Shown piece by piece: positions 23,861 through 31,583 of a stretch of 64,000 nucleotides of DNA (position 1 is its first letter; each line of letters begins with the position of its first letter). The translations under genes were made by a program, and so were the position numbers. Origin of the DNA: Acidovorax sp. NCPPB 4044. Lineage in GTDB: Bacteria; Pseudomonadota; Gammaproteobacteria; Burkholderiales; Burkholderiaceae_C. The notes beneath the pieces are model-generated. The model was not told the DNA's origin and ran no database searches. It saw only the letters and a program-made list of their open reading frames with translations. The DNA lies in NCBI RefSeq assembly GCF_028069655.1, contig NZ_JAMCOS010000001.1:2572001-2636000 (forward strand), written 5' to 3'.

Positions 23861-24269
23861 ATCTGCAGTCCTTTCGCCACATCACGTACAAAATCACATC
23901 GCTACCATCGGGCGCCGCGCCGCGCAGCCGGGCCTCGGGCTGCCATCCCAGGTGCTCGTTCAGGCGCCGGGCCGCCAGGTTGTTCGCGTTCACGTACCCG
24001 CTGATGCGCTCGCACCCACACACGAGGAAGGGGTAGGCGAAGCCGGCCCGCAGGAATTCGCGCGTCATCCAGCGCGCGCCGGGCGCGCCGGCCAGGTGCA
24101 CCCACAGGTTCCGGCCGTTGAACCCCTCGTAGACGGCGCCGGCCACCAGCACGCCGTCGCGGCGCAGGCCTATGGCCCGCTGACCCTCGCACGCGGCGAA
24201 GCCCGGGATGCGCTCGCGCATGAAGGGGAGCACCGCCCGAAGGTCGTATTCCAGCGCGTGAACAGTCAT
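23844..24269 (-). CDS. Phage-encoded GNAT-like acetyltransferase
   Basis: 141 residues. The pattern is that of a GNAT N-acetyltransferase: RAIGLRRDGVLVAGAVYEGF (beta 2-3), WMTREFLRAGFAYPFLVCGC, then the V/N-rich GYVNANNLAARRLNEHLGW motif typical of motif B. The acetyl-CoA pyrophosphate loop is not sharply defined, so the call rests mainly on the C-terminal half. It lies within the late structural operon, overlapping the S74-domain gene. The substrate is unknown. Confidence 0.72.
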   Translation of the reverse strand: MTVHALEYDLRAVLPFMRERIPGFAACEGQRAIGLRRDGVLVAGAVYEGFNGRNLWVHLAGAPGARWMTREFLRAGFAYPFLVCGCERISGYVNANNLAARRLNEHLGWQPEARLRGAAPDGSDVILYVMWRKDCRYVPVA

Positions 24270-24313
24270 GGCCCGCAGGGTGGCAGGCTTGGTACGGGGG
24301 CCAGAAACGACGA

Positions 24314-24331
24314 AGCCCGCCGAAGCGGGCT
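24314..24331 (-). terminator. Terminator-like hairpin
   Basis: AGCCCGC-CGAA-GCGGGCT, a perfect 7-bp stem with a tetraloop, located just after the 105-residue membrane gene. No long T run follows, so it may only attenuate. Confidence 0.4.
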
Positions 24332-24369
24332 GTGGGAAAGGTTTTCCGCCGAAGCGGGCCGAGCATGCG

Positions 24370-24687
24370 CTACTCTTCGCGTCCAGCCGTAAACACTTCG
24401 CTGATCACGTAGAGGAATCCAACGAAGCCTGCAGCGCCAAGGGTCGGCAGATTCTCCCGGACAACGTTCATCATCACGCTGGAAAAAAGCGTCATGGGCA
24501 TCACTGCGAACGGCACCACGGCCAGGCCATTCAAGAAGTCAAAGACGGCCTTGTCTGCTCGCCAGCAGGGTGCGGTGCGGCCCTTCTTGAAGTACCTGCG
24601 GATTGGGCGCACGAAGATGCACAGCGCCCCGATGACGAAAGTTACGATGTTGAACCAGTTGCCATCAATGCCCCAACTGGCAAGCAT
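24370..24687 (-). CDS. Phage membrane protein, 105 residues (holin-like candidate)
   Basis: 105 residues with hydrophobic segments near residues 10-25, 52-72 and 80-97, separated by a basic loop (RPIRRYFKKGR). Size and topology fit a phage holin or superinfection membrane protein, but no lysozyme gene is adjacent to support lysis. Its ATG shares a base with the stop of the 58-residue gene upstream (TGATG). Confidence 0.6.
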   Translation of the reverse strand: MLASWGIDGNWFNIVTFVIGALCIFVRPIRRYFKKGRTAPCWRADKAVFDFLNGLAVVPFAVMPMTLFSSVMMNVVRENLPTLGAAGFVGFLYVISEVFTAGREE

Positions 24688-24863
24688 CAAAGCAGGTGTA
24701 CGAGCTTCAGGACAACTGCTGATCCACCAGCACCAAGCAAACCAGAGAGCACGCTGGGGGTCGCACCGGAAGACAGATCGACGCCAAACATACCAGCTAC
24801 GATCACGCCGAGCAGGGCGCCGCTCGCGAGTAGTCTCAGCAGGGTAATTTTCGACAGCTTCAT
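24687..24863 (-). CDS. Phage membrane protein, 58 residues
   Basis: A short gene starting MKLSKITLLRLLASG with an ATG at 24863. It is nearly all hydrophobic: two segments (residues 7-26 and 38-57) around a short polar turn (DLSSGATPS). The GAGGAT upstream is a plausible ribosome-binding site. Translational coupling to the 105-residue membrane protein suggests a holin/antiholin-type pair, which is inference only. Confidence 0.6.
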   Translation of the reverse strand: MKLSKITLLRLLASGALLGVIVAGMFGVDLSSGATPSVLSGLLGAGGSAVVLKLVHLL

Positions 24864-25107
24864 GGTGTGATCCTCCTCTGTGTTGGCGAAGGTGCTCTAG
24901 TCGGCACTACATCGTCTTCAACGATCTCGGCATTGTTCCATGTTTACATAGGTAAACCTAACTCTTTAGGCTAATTTTTGAGGTCTTTACTGCAATTTTC
25001 CGACTACACCAAAACGAATGCCCAGCGAAAATTGCGTTGTAAATTGGCAACTTTCAAGTCTTGATGAATGAGTTGAAAGGAAGCCCCCTCTTCACGCGAA
25101 GCTCGAC
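24864..25107. other. AT-rich phage intergenic region with palindrome
   Basis: 244 bases, markedly more AT-rich than the flanks. It contains GTTTACATAGGTAAAC at 24942-24957 (6-bp arms, 4-base centre), a possible operator for the downstream membrane genes on the minus strand. No coding frame is convincing. Confidence 0.45.
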
Positions 25108-25542
25108 TCACCCCGGCGGCGCAGGCCAGTCGATCGCGCCCGGGTCGCGCTGCCCCGTCACGTCGCGCAGCGCCTGCCGGTAGTCCAGCCAGGCCTGGCG
25201 CATGTCGGCCGGCGTGGGCGCGTCCGGTAGCACCCGCCAGTCGCACGCGCGCAGCAGCTCGTCCCGCCGCGCACGGACGTAGCCCCATAGCTCGGCCGAG
25301 TTCGGCACCCACTCCAAGCGCTCGAAGTCGAACGTGTGGCTCTGGCCCGGCCGCGGCGGGAGCGGCACCGGGGCGCCGGCGGCGTAGCTCCAGTAGTGCG
25401 TCATGGGAAGCACGTCCGCGCCCACGGCCACCCACCCCTCCGGGGTGCCCATTGCCGGCGGCACGTCGGCGATGCGAAAGATGGTCGCGAGGCCCGGGCA
25501 GCCCGGCACGTCCCGCAGCTCGGCGCAGCGGCGCTGGTTCAT
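25108..25542 (-). CDS. Phage tail assembly chaperone-like protein
   Basis: 144 residues from an ATG overlapping the tail-tip gene stop by four bases (ATGA). The C-terminal half (VRARRDELLRACDWRVLPD ... AWLDYRQALRDVTGQ and the closing WPAPPG) is the pattern of the phage tail-assembly chaperone family found just after tail-fibre or tail-tip genes: a helical hairpin ending in a proline-rich tail. The N-terminal half (WVAVGADVLPMTHYWSY) is a variable region. Position directly after the tail-tip gene supports the call. Confidence 0.75.
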   Translation of the reverse strand: MNQRRCAELRDVPGCPGLATIFRIADVPPAMGTPEGWVAVGADVLPMTHYWSYAAGAPVPLPPRPGQSHTFDFERLEWVPNSAELWGYVRARRDELLRACDWRVLPDAPTPADMRQAWLDYRQALRDVTGQRDPGAIDWPAPPG

Positions 25543-26405
25543 CGTTTTCCTCCTGTCGCAGTGATGGTGGTGCGCGCCACGGTCAACTGCTGGTTCGCGC
25601 CGGGCCCGTAGTTCGGGCTCACCACCTCGATGTCGTAGAAGTGGGTTCCGTCCCACCAGGGAGCGTCAAAACCCACCACGAAGATCTGCGAGGTCCATCC
25701 GCCGCGCATGGACGTGGCCGCATGCGTGAGCCGCGAGCCGTTGCGGCGCAGGTACACCACCACACTGGCGTCGCCGCCCAGGGGGTTCACCTCCGCGTAG
25801 GCCGACAACGTGACGCCGGAAGAGTTCGCCGGCATGGGCAGGTAGATGCCCGCGCCGCCAGCGCTGCCGCCGGCAGGCACGACGAACCCACCGGATTCGC
25901 CGAAGGACATGGCCGTCACGGCCCCGCCCTGCACCTGCAGCGTGCCGATGGCGGCCTGCCCGATGTACGCGGTCCCGATCGCTGCGGTGTCCATGAACAC
26001 CGAGATGTTGTTGCTGGTGATGCGCTGCAGGCGGTTCACGAAGTCGGTGGTCTGCATCACCGAGCCGTCGGGTAGGCCCACGGTTTCTCCGATGCGCACC
26101 ATGTCGCGCCGCGCGAGCGCGCCAAGCCCGTTCACCTGCGCTGCCTGCAGGTTGCGCAGCCACTGCGCGTCCATGCCATTGGCGGACAGGATGACGTTGC
26201 CGGCGCTGTCGCGCACCGTGAGCCCCCGCGTGTCCACCTTGCGCGCGGCCACCGTGCCGTCCACCAGCAGGTCGCCGCTCAGCACCGCGCCGGGGATGGC
26301 CCAGTAGTACCCCATCCAGTGCCGGGTCTCGGTGAACGCACCGCCGTCGGTGATGGTGACGGCATCGCCCACCTGCAGGTGGTTGTTGTTGTGGCGCACC
26401 AGGGT
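25539..26405 (-). pseudogene. 3' remnant of a phage tail-tip (J-like, host-specificity) gene
   Basis: About 288 residues of the C-terminal part of a central tail protein. It contains DGTVAARKVDTRGLTVRDSAG, an NLQAAQVNGLGALARRD segment, beta-rich AYIGQAAIGTLQV, and a terminal carbohydrate-binding-like part ending ARTTITATGGKR. Full-length relatives exceed 1000 residues. The frame is open to 26438, but residues upstream of 26405 come from DNA that reads as integrase on the other strand, so the gene's 5' end has been deleted. Confidence 0.72.
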
Positions 26406-26832
26406 GCTGACCAAGGACAAGGACCGCACGAAGACCAACGTGGAGCGGCAGGTGGATCTGAACGATCGGGCCTACAACGCCATCCGGCGCCAGCGCGCCC
26501 GCACCGAGGCCGCCGGGCGGGAGGTGTTCTGGAATCCGAACACCGGCAAGCCTTTCATCGATGAGCAGTCACAGCGCCGCGTCTGGCGCGCCGCCCTCCG
26601 GAAGGCGGGGGTGCGATACCGGGCGCCGAAGGAATGCCGCGACACCAGCGTGACGCTCGCGCTGATGGCCGGGGCGAACCCGATGTGGGTGGCCCTGCAG
26701 CATGGTCACAGCGTGCAGGTGATGATGCGGGACTATGCGAAGTGGATCCCGTCGGCCGACCGCGGGGCGAATCGCGCCGCCGTGAACGCTGCGATTTCTG
26801 GCCCGGCGCAGGACCAGAAAAAAGCGATTTAG
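26405..26832 (+). pseudogene. 3' remnant of a tyrosine-recombinase integrase
   Basis: About 140 residues of the catalytic domain. KTNVERQVDLNDRAYNAIRR corresponds to the strand region before box II. CRDTSVTLAL carries the second arginine, GHSVQVMMRDY has the His and the region leading to the nucleophile, and DYAKWIPSAD supplies the tyrosine. The core-binding domain and the box I arginine are missing, so it cannot be active. The stop at 26832 is 83 bases from the attachment-site repeat, the usual place for a phage integrase gene. Confidence 0.75.
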
Positions 26833-26874
26833 GGATGGATTAGGGATGGACTCCCGAGGCCGTGAGCCAGAAGC

Positions 26875-26908
26875 AAAAAACCCCAAGCGAATCAATCACT
26901 TAGGGGTT
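26875..26908 (-). terminator. Rho-independent terminator (minus strand)
   Basis: Read on the minus strand: AACCCCTAAG, an 11-base loop, then CTTGGGGTT running into TTTTTT. The stem has a single-base bulge. It lies 32 bases after the serine-recombinase stop; before inovirus integration it would have followed tRNA-Ser directly. Confidence 0.75.
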
Positions 26909-26914
26909 CATGCT

Positions 26915-26928
26915 TTGGCGGAAACGGA
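26915..26928. repeat. Left attachment-site copy (attL-like)
   Basis: TTGGCGGAAACGGA, identical to 34828-34841. The flanking bases differ on both sides, so the identity is exactly 14 bp. It marks the left edge of the inovirus prophage and abuts the older integrase remnant. Confidence 0.75.
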
Positions 26929-26939
26929 TGTTTACGACC

Positions 26940-27506
26940 TTAGCCTATGTTGCGCGCGCGCTGCAAAGCGCGCTTGATCACCGAGGACGAGACGCCGCAT
27001 TTGTGAGCTAAACCTGCCTGCGTTATCCCTCCTGCCTTGTATTCCGCGACAACAGCAGCCTCATCCTCCGCGCTCAGCGCACGCACTCTGCCAGGGTGCC
27101 TCCCCCTCTCCCTTGCCGCCAGTTGGCCGGCAATAGACCTCTCCCGGATCATCGACCGTTCGAGCTGGGCCACCGCCCCCAAGATTTGGACCACGAACAC
27201 CCCCATGCTGTTGGTCGTATCCAGCGGCTCCGTAACGCTCTTGATGGTGGCGCCTACCCGCTCGAGCTGGCGCAGGATCTCCAGCAGGTCAAACAGGCTC
27301 CGCGCTATCCGGTCGATCTTGTAGACCACCAACACATCCCCCTTGCCGAGGCTAGCCAAGCAGCGCGCCAACTCTCGACGGCCACGCCGTGAGGCTCCAC
27401 TAGCCTTCTCTTCAAAAACCATTTCGCAGCCGGCCTTTGACAAGGCATCCAACTGCAGCGCCGTGTCCTGCTCTTGTGTGCTGACCCTCGCATAACCATA
27501 AATCAT
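26940..27506 (-). CDS. Serine recombinase (resolvase/invertase family), probable inovirus integrase
   Basis: 188 residues. The catalytic domain starts YARVSTQEQDT with nucleophile Ser9 and includes the KIDRIARSLFDLL and GAVAQLERSMIRERS segments. The C-terminus is a short Hin-like helix-turn-helix (ITQAGLAHKCGVSSSVIKRAL). The ATG at 27506 has GGGAG eight bases upstream. It lies 12 bases from the left att repeat, the position expected of an integrase. No Tn3 transposase or terminal inverted repeats are near, so a transposon resolvase is less likely. Confidence 0.85.
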   Translation of the reverse strand: MIYGYARVSTQEQDTALQLDALSKAGCEMVFEEKASGASRRGRRELARCLASLGKGDVLVVYKIDRIARSLFDLLEILRQLERVGATIKSVTEPLDTTNSMGVFVVQILGAVAQLERSMIRERSIAGQLAARERGRHPGRVRALSAEDEAAVVAEYKAGGITQAGLAHKCGVSSSVIKRALQRARNIG

Positions 27507-27847
27507 CAATCTCCCTTTCAAAGAAAAAGGAATTTATGGAAATGGAGCTCGACCTTAAAGCCGGAAATGACGACCGGGCAGGCTGTCGGATATCAGCGCA
27601 GGGTCAGCGGAGCACTGTAAGAAACGTGCAAGGAAGACAGGTCTATCAACCGCGGGGCAGGCCCTGCCAGCACCCAGGCAAGGACACGCGATGAACAGCG
27701 CAGACGCACAAAGGCCCCGATCCGCCGCGAGGCAGGCCGAGGCCTTGGGAATGGTCAACGGGGCGCGCTAGGGCCGCTCTGATCGGTGCATGGGGCACGT
27801 CGCGCGAGACATCCCCAACATGGGGCGCATGCCCCATACCCCGGTAG
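27507..27847. other. Inovirus intergenic region, candidate origin/packaging region
   Basis: 341 bases without a convincing gene. ATGGGGC-GCAT-GCCCCAT (27820-27837) is a perfect 7-bp hairpin, and a second CATGGGGCA occurs at about 27789-27797. Filamentous phages carry replication nick sites and packaging hairpins in their main intergenic region; this is the largest non-coding gap in the element. Confidence 0.4.
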
Positions 27848-28027
27848 TCAGGGGATCACATCGGCAATGGTGGACACAACAGGCCCCGCGACGACAGCGG
27901 TAAGCCCTGCATAAAAAATGAAGCTGGTGCTTGCACGGCGAACCTGCTCGACGCGCTCGTACAAGCTGAGCATGAGGGCCAGGGCCATCAAGAAAAACCC
28001 ACCACCCCACATGATTGCAATGATCAT
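27848..28027 (-). CDS. Small inovirus membrane protein, 59 residues
   Basis: 59 residues starting MIIAIMWGGGFFLMALAL. There are two hydrophobic segments (residues 1-21 and 36-55) around a charged loop (YERVEQVRRAS). GGGAG lies nine A-rich bases before the ATG. It follows zot by 27 bases on the same strand. Function unknown; a virion-assembly or immunity membrane protein is possible. Confidence 0.6.
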   Translation of the reverse strand: MIIAIMWGGGFFLMALALMLSLYERVEQVRRASTSFIFYAGLTAVVAGPVVSTIADVIP

Positions 28028-28054
28028 TTTTTTTTACTCCCTATGCTGGGGATT

Positions 28055-29458
28055 TTAATGCGGCAGATCGCCCGTGCGCCACTGGCCTACCACATCTTTC
28101 ACAGTGACCAACTGGGGATCATGCGGCCGAGGATCTGGCATCGGCACAGTGCGCACTGCGGACGCCTCGGCGTCGGCCTGGACAGAGGCAGAGGCAGAGG
28201 CACCAGCTACCGCCATGCCAATCTGGGGCAGATCGCAAATCACAGTGCGCTCCCTGCCGCGCCAGGTCACAACGGCAACACAGTCGGCCAGTCGCTGCCA
28301 CTTGTACCCCATGCTGACAAGGTCGGCGTCAGTGACGCTGAATACCGGCTGCCCGTTTTGCGAGACAGTGAGGACGCAGGATGTGCGGCCGGTCATCACC
28401 ATGCAGCCAGCGAGGTGCAGCCCACGCGCCTGCATGGGCTCAGGATGTGCATCCACGACAGGCACTGACACAGCATGCAGAGGGGGCACAGTGGTGGCGA
28501 CTTGCATTGCGACAGGTGGACCGGCGGGCACGTCGATGGTGGAGGCAGGAACAGCATTGCGAATAGGCCTGATGGCCTGCGCAGCAGGACGCTGGACCTC
28601 GGGCTTTGGCTTGGGAGTTGCCCAAAAAAAATCATAGGCGATCCACAGCGCACCGAGGCCAGCAACACCGAACATGGCAAGGGATGCACGTCGCCATTTG
28701 ACGTTGTCGGGCGCAACGTCCTGCGCTGCAGCTTCAATGACAGCAGCGCCCTGCGTGTGCGACTTATAGAAGCCGAAAAACTCCGGCTTGTAAGGACGTA
28801 GATCGCTGGAGACTTCGCCGCCGCGCAGGCCTGCGAAGACCTTGCGAACGTACTGATCCGACTTGCCCAGGAACGTTGCCTTGCGCACGCGGATATGCAT
28901 CTCCGCGAGGCCAGCAACGTCCTCCTCGAGGGCACGCATGCGCTGGGTCATGAGCAGTACGTCAGCGCCGAAATGGCGGCTGATCTTGAACCACTGGATC
29001 ACTTCGTCCGGTGTCATCTTGCCCTTGCGAATTTGCTCGCGGGGGAAAGAGACGTGGCACTCGTCAATCACGAAAAGCGGGCCGATGTTCCCATCGCCGC
29101 GCCACTCGTCATAGAAGTCCCACACGCCCGCAAAAAGCCGTTGCCCCATGGGCGCAGCCACTGCAGGCTTGCCCTTGTGCATCAGATCCGGGTCTACGCC
29201 ATCAGGGAACTTACCGACCAAGTAAGCAGGCTCCCCGCGGTTAGCCGCTTCGGCGTCCCAGGAACCGCAAATCGGCTGGGGGCCGCGGCGGATTTCGAGC
29301 AGGTCGCACCAATCGGGATTCACGGCACGGAACGCCTGCAGGTTCAGGGGCAAATTAGTCACCACCTTGCGTCCGGCCTTGAGCGCGGGGATCACATGGT
29401 AGGTGACGGCTTCATAGCTCTTCCCCGACCCGGGGACGCCTTCCAAAAGGTTAATCAT
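28055..29458 (-). CDS. zot: Zot-family filamentous phage assembly ATPase (pI-like)
   Basis: 467 residues. The N-terminal cytoplasmic ATPase domain has Walker A GVPGSGKS (residues 8-15), Walker B LFVIDECHVSF, and the conserved SRHFGADVLLMTQR block. A single transmembrane helix (about 258-280, MFGVAGLGALWIAYDFF) precedes a Pro/Val-rich linker and a periplasmic tail with paired cysteines (CMVMTGRTSC). Zot/pI drives filamentous phage extrusion. It overlaps the pVI-like gene by four bases (ATGA). Confidence 0.93.
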   Translation of the reverse strand: MINLLEGVPGSGKSYEAVTYHVIPALKAGRKVVTNLPLNLQAFRAVNPDWCDLLEIRRGPQPICGSWDAEAANRGEPAYLVGKFPDGVDPDLMHKGKPAVAAPMGQRLFAGVWDFYDEWRGDGNIGPLFVIDECHVSFPREQIRKGKMTPDEVIQWFKISRHFGADVLLMTQRMRALEEDVAGLAEMHIRVRKATFLGKSDQYVRKVFAGLRGGEVSSDLRPYKPEFFGFYKSHTQGAAVIEAAAQDVAPDNVKWRRASLAMFGVAGLGALWIAYDFFWATPKPKPEVQRPAAQAIRPIRNAVPASTIDVPAGPPVAMQVATTVPPLHAVSVPVVDAHPEPMQARGLHLAGCMVMTGRTSCVLTVSQNGQPVFSVTDADLVSMGYKWQRLADCVAVVTWRGRERTVICDLPQIGMAVAGASASASVQADAEASAVRTVPMPDPRPHDPQLVTVKDVVGQWRTGDLPH

Positions 29459-29835
29459 GATCCAAGACGAGTGAAGGGGATGAGCTGCAGGAGCAACCGG
29501 ATGCCGATAGCCGTGCCTATGATTCCAAGGGCAGTGCCGAGGCCAATGCTCTGCATGACGGTGACGACATCAGGCGGCAGACCTGCCCAGGTACCCGCAA
29601 TTTGCGCTGTCATGGTGTCCAGGCCAGCAATGCCATCCACTGCAGTCTTCACAAGGGACAGGCACTGTTCCAAGGCCCAGAGGAACAGATCCTTGAACAT
29701 GACCACGAAGGCCTTGATGGATCGAGGGATCAGTTCGATCCACCAGTCGATCCACTGATCGACCTTGTCGATGATCTTTTGCAGGCCCTTGACCAGGGAC
29801 GAAAACGCGTTGGTCAATCCGGTGTTCTCTGCCAT
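29455..29835 (-). CDS. pVI-like minor coat protein (DUF2523-type)
   Basis: 126 residues. A helical N-terminus (LVKGLQKIIDKVDQWIDWW) leads into a hydrophobic central helix (SIKAFVVMFKDLFLWALEQC), followed by a C-terminal Gly/Ile/Leu membrane segment (SIGLGTALGIIGTAIGIRLL). This is the size, topology and position (between the pIII-like gene and zot) of the DUF2523 minor coat protein in CTX/Pf-like phages, which caps the virion end with pIII. GGAGG precedes the ATG. Confidence 0.85.
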   Translation of the reverse strand: MAENTGLTNAFSSLVKGLQKIIDKVDQWIDWWIELIPRSIKAFVVMFKDLFLWALEQCLSLVKTAVDGIAGLDTMTAQIAGTWAGLPPDVVTVMQSIGLGTALGIIGTAIGIRLLLQLIPFTRLGS

Positions 29836-29836
29836 A

Positions 29837-31057
29837 TCAGCCTCCAAAAACGAGCGCGCGGGCAAGCCACAGCGCGGTGATGATGATGCAAAGGCGGATG
29901 AATCCCCACACCATCGGCGGCGGTGAAACTTCGTAGGTGCCGAAGTCATAGATGCCCACGCCAACGGGGATCCGGAACACGATGGGAGCGCCGTTGCTGT
30001 CGGCTATTGCGGGGGCAAAGGACGCGGCCAGAGCAGACAGCTTGCCCTGGTTACCACCGAGGCCGGATTCGTTCCACACAGCACTAATGCCGCCTGGATA
30101 CTTGGTTTCGTAGAGCTCAGGCTGAGCAGGTTTTCTGCCGCCCGTGACTTCTCCCACGGCGCCAACCGTGTTGTCTTTGTCGTCGTCGCCACCGGTGCAC
30201 TTGTCGCCGGTGCAATTACCGTTGCCGGTGCCGGGCTTTGTGCCAGATCCACCGAGCGCAGCGCCTGCAGGTCCGCCCATGTTCCCGCCATTTCCCTGGC
30301 TTGGGGTGCGACCTACGCCGCCAGATCCGGAGCCTTCACCGCTGCCGGGCTTCTCTCCCGCGGTGGGGTTGCCTCTATCTTCTGGCTCATTGCTGGGCGG
30401 CCCATTAGGAGCAAAACCTGTCGCACCGGTAGGCACAACGCAAGTGGGAACACCGTTGACATCGCCAAGCTGGCCGGGGCATGCCTTGTCAGGAGTACGA
30501 GGGTTTGCAGCCTCGGTTGTCTTGTCTGCGGTGCATTCCTGATCGGTTTGGACAGCGAGGACATCACTTGAGAGGCGATACAAGCCATGCGAGCTGGGCG
30601 TCTGCGACCGGTAGGCTTCTTCGTTGCCCAACACACCGAACTTGCAACCTTCCTGGCAGATGGACGTGGGGATTTCAGCGGTGGCGCCCACCTGGTCTTT
30701 TTTGTCTTTGGTACCGGACCGAGCCCATCCGCGCGTGTAGTTAATGGTGGACATCTGGCCTGCAGCAGCCTCGCACTTGTTCGCGCATTTGCCCTCCCGT
30801 CGCTGCAACTGGTCGTCGCGGATATACATGCCGCTGTCCATGATCTTGCACACGCCCTCGCTCTTAGCTGTGATGACTGTGGATGCGTTGCCGTACCCTG
30901 GCATTGACTTCATTGCGGCACAGGCAGCATCCGTGGATGCGTGCCAGCTTTTGCCATCGGGCGACCACTCCACGCACGTCGCTGCAGCAACTGCAGCGGT
31001 GGCACACAGCAGGCCCAAGAGGGCTACCACAAGCCACGTAAGAATCGACTTAACCAT
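29837..31057 (-). CDS. pIII-like adsorption/minor coat protein
   Basis: 406 residues. A signal peptide spans residues 1-25 (LTWLVVALLGLLCATAAVAA). A cysteine-rich N-terminal domain follows (about ten Cys between residues 27 and 200), then a Gly/Pro/Asn-rich flexible linker (about 215-300). The conserved C-terminal domain ends in one transmembrane helix (MVWGFIRLCIIITALWLA). This architecture is that of the filamentous phage receptor-binding protein. The start overlaps the 32-residue gene by eight bases. Confidence 0.85.
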   Translation of the reverse strand: MVKSILTWLVVALLGLLCATAAVAAATCVEWSPDGKSWHASTDAACAAMKSMPGYGNASTVITAKSEGVCKIMDSGMYIRDDQLQRREGKCANKCEAAAGQMSTINYTRGWARSGTKDKKDQVGATAEIPTSICQEGCKFGVLGNEEAYRSQTPSSHGLYRLSSDVLAVQTDQECTADKTTEAANPRTPDKACPGQLGDVNGVPTCVVPTGATGFAPNGPPSNEPEDRGNPTAGEKPGSGEGSGSGGVGRTPSQGNGGNMGGPAGAALGGSGTKPGTGNGNCTGDKCTGGDDDKDNTVGAVGEVTGGRKPAQPELYETKYPGGISAVWNESGLGGNQGKLSALAASFAPAIADSNGAPIVFRIPVGVGIYDFGTYEVSPPPMVWGFIRLCIIITALWLARALVFGG

Positions 31058-31148
31058 TTCGCACCTGTACACAAAAGACAAGGGCGCTGACCGCCCCAAT
31101 CACAGCCACCAGGGCCAGGAAGAGAGCAATCAGCGCCCCTATCAGCAT
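31050..31148 (-). CDS. Tiny inovirus membrane protein, 32 residues (pVII/pIX-like candidate)
   Basis: 32 residues beginning MLIGALIALFLALVAVIG, one transmembrane helix and a short basic end (CVQVRNG). GGTAGG-type sequence precedes the ATG. It sits between the major coat gene and the pIII-like gene, where pVII/pIX-type caps are encoded. The overlap with the next start and its length support a real gene. Confidence 0.6.
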   Translation of the reverse strand: MLIGALIALFLALVAVIGAVSALVFCVQVRNG

Positions 31149-31156
31149 GGCCTACC

Positions 31157-31291
31157 TCAGGCCTTTTTCACACCACGCTTGCCCAGGTCGATTGCCTTGT
31201 AGGCCATCGCGATACCGACAACGGCAATGCCGATGACACCGACAGCCGCAGCCACTTTGGTGAAATCGATTGCTGCGAAGATTGCGTCCAT
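31157..31291 (-). CDS. Major coat protein (pVIII-like)
   Basis: 44 residues: acidic amphipathic start (MDAIFAAIDFTK), a hydrophobic core (VAAAVGVIGIAVVGIAMAY) and a basic DNA-facing end (KAIDLGKRGVKKA). This is the classic layout of filamentous phage major coats, here without a cleavable leader, as in some Pf-type phages. GGAG lies 8 bases before the ATG. Confidence 0.87.
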   Translation of the reverse strand: MDAIFAAIDFTKVAAAVGVIGIAVVGIAMAYKAIDLGKRGVKKA

Positions 31292-31368
31292 TTTTCAACT
31301 CCAAAAGCGGTGGTCCGGAACACCCGGGTTGCACCCATCAACCCCGCGCGCGAGGCTGATAGCTGCAT

Positions 31369-31581
31369 TCATGCCTTGGAAACGGCCTTGATGGCGAGGG
31401 CGATGCAATAGCCCAGGAACCACCACACCACCACGCTGGACGCACCGAACACATAGGCAGCTAACACGACCTCGGGCGTGATGCCCAAGGCCGCGAAATC
31501 CTCGACCTGCGTGAAGGTCAGCAAGGCCTGCTGATCGGGCGGGCAAGGTGCCTGCGGCACGTTGCAAACGAGGATGTTCAT
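31369..31581 (-). CDS. Inovirus membrane protein, 70 residues
   Basis: 70 residues from the ATG at 31581. The N-terminal half is polar (NVPQAPCPPDQQALLTFTQVEDF) and the C-terminal half holds one long hydrophobic segment (VVLAAYVFGASSVVVWWFLGYC) ending in a basic tail (KAVSKA). It lies immediately before the major coat gene and two bases after the CXXC micro-gene. A minor coat or assembly role is likely from position. Confidence 0.7.
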   Translation of the reverse strand: MNILVCNVPQAPCPPDQQALLTFTQVEDFAALGITPEVVLAAYVFGASSVVVWWFLGYCIALAIKAVSKA

Positions 31582-31583
31582 GC

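Larger units (their letters stand above)
13870..26914. mobile_element. Defective tailed-phage prophage
   Basis: Block of phage virion genes on the minus strand with a low-GC two-gene insert. It ends on the right in an integrase fragment next to a tRNA-type attachment site. No terminase, portal, capsid, lysozyme or repressor gene is seen. The right side is a deletion junction (tail-tip gene joined to integrase near 26405). The left end is approximate: phage-like protein sequence stops near 13900 and host-like DNA resumes by 13745. I found no copy of the right-hand 14-bp repeat at the left end. Confidence 0.75.

Noticed and set aside
22000..23900. Plus-strand open frames opposite the virion genes
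   Set aside because: Low-complexity shadows; the coupled starts and stops on the minus strand define the real genes.
26940..27506. Tn3-type transposon resolvase
   Set aside because: No transposase, res site or terminal inverted repeats are visible; position beside att repeat fits a phage integrase better.
27555..27837. Short minus-strand frames (63 and 67 codons) in the inovirus gap
   Set aside because: Cys/Pro/Ala-rich, mutually overlapping, with no ribosome-binding site; the region is better explained as non-coding.
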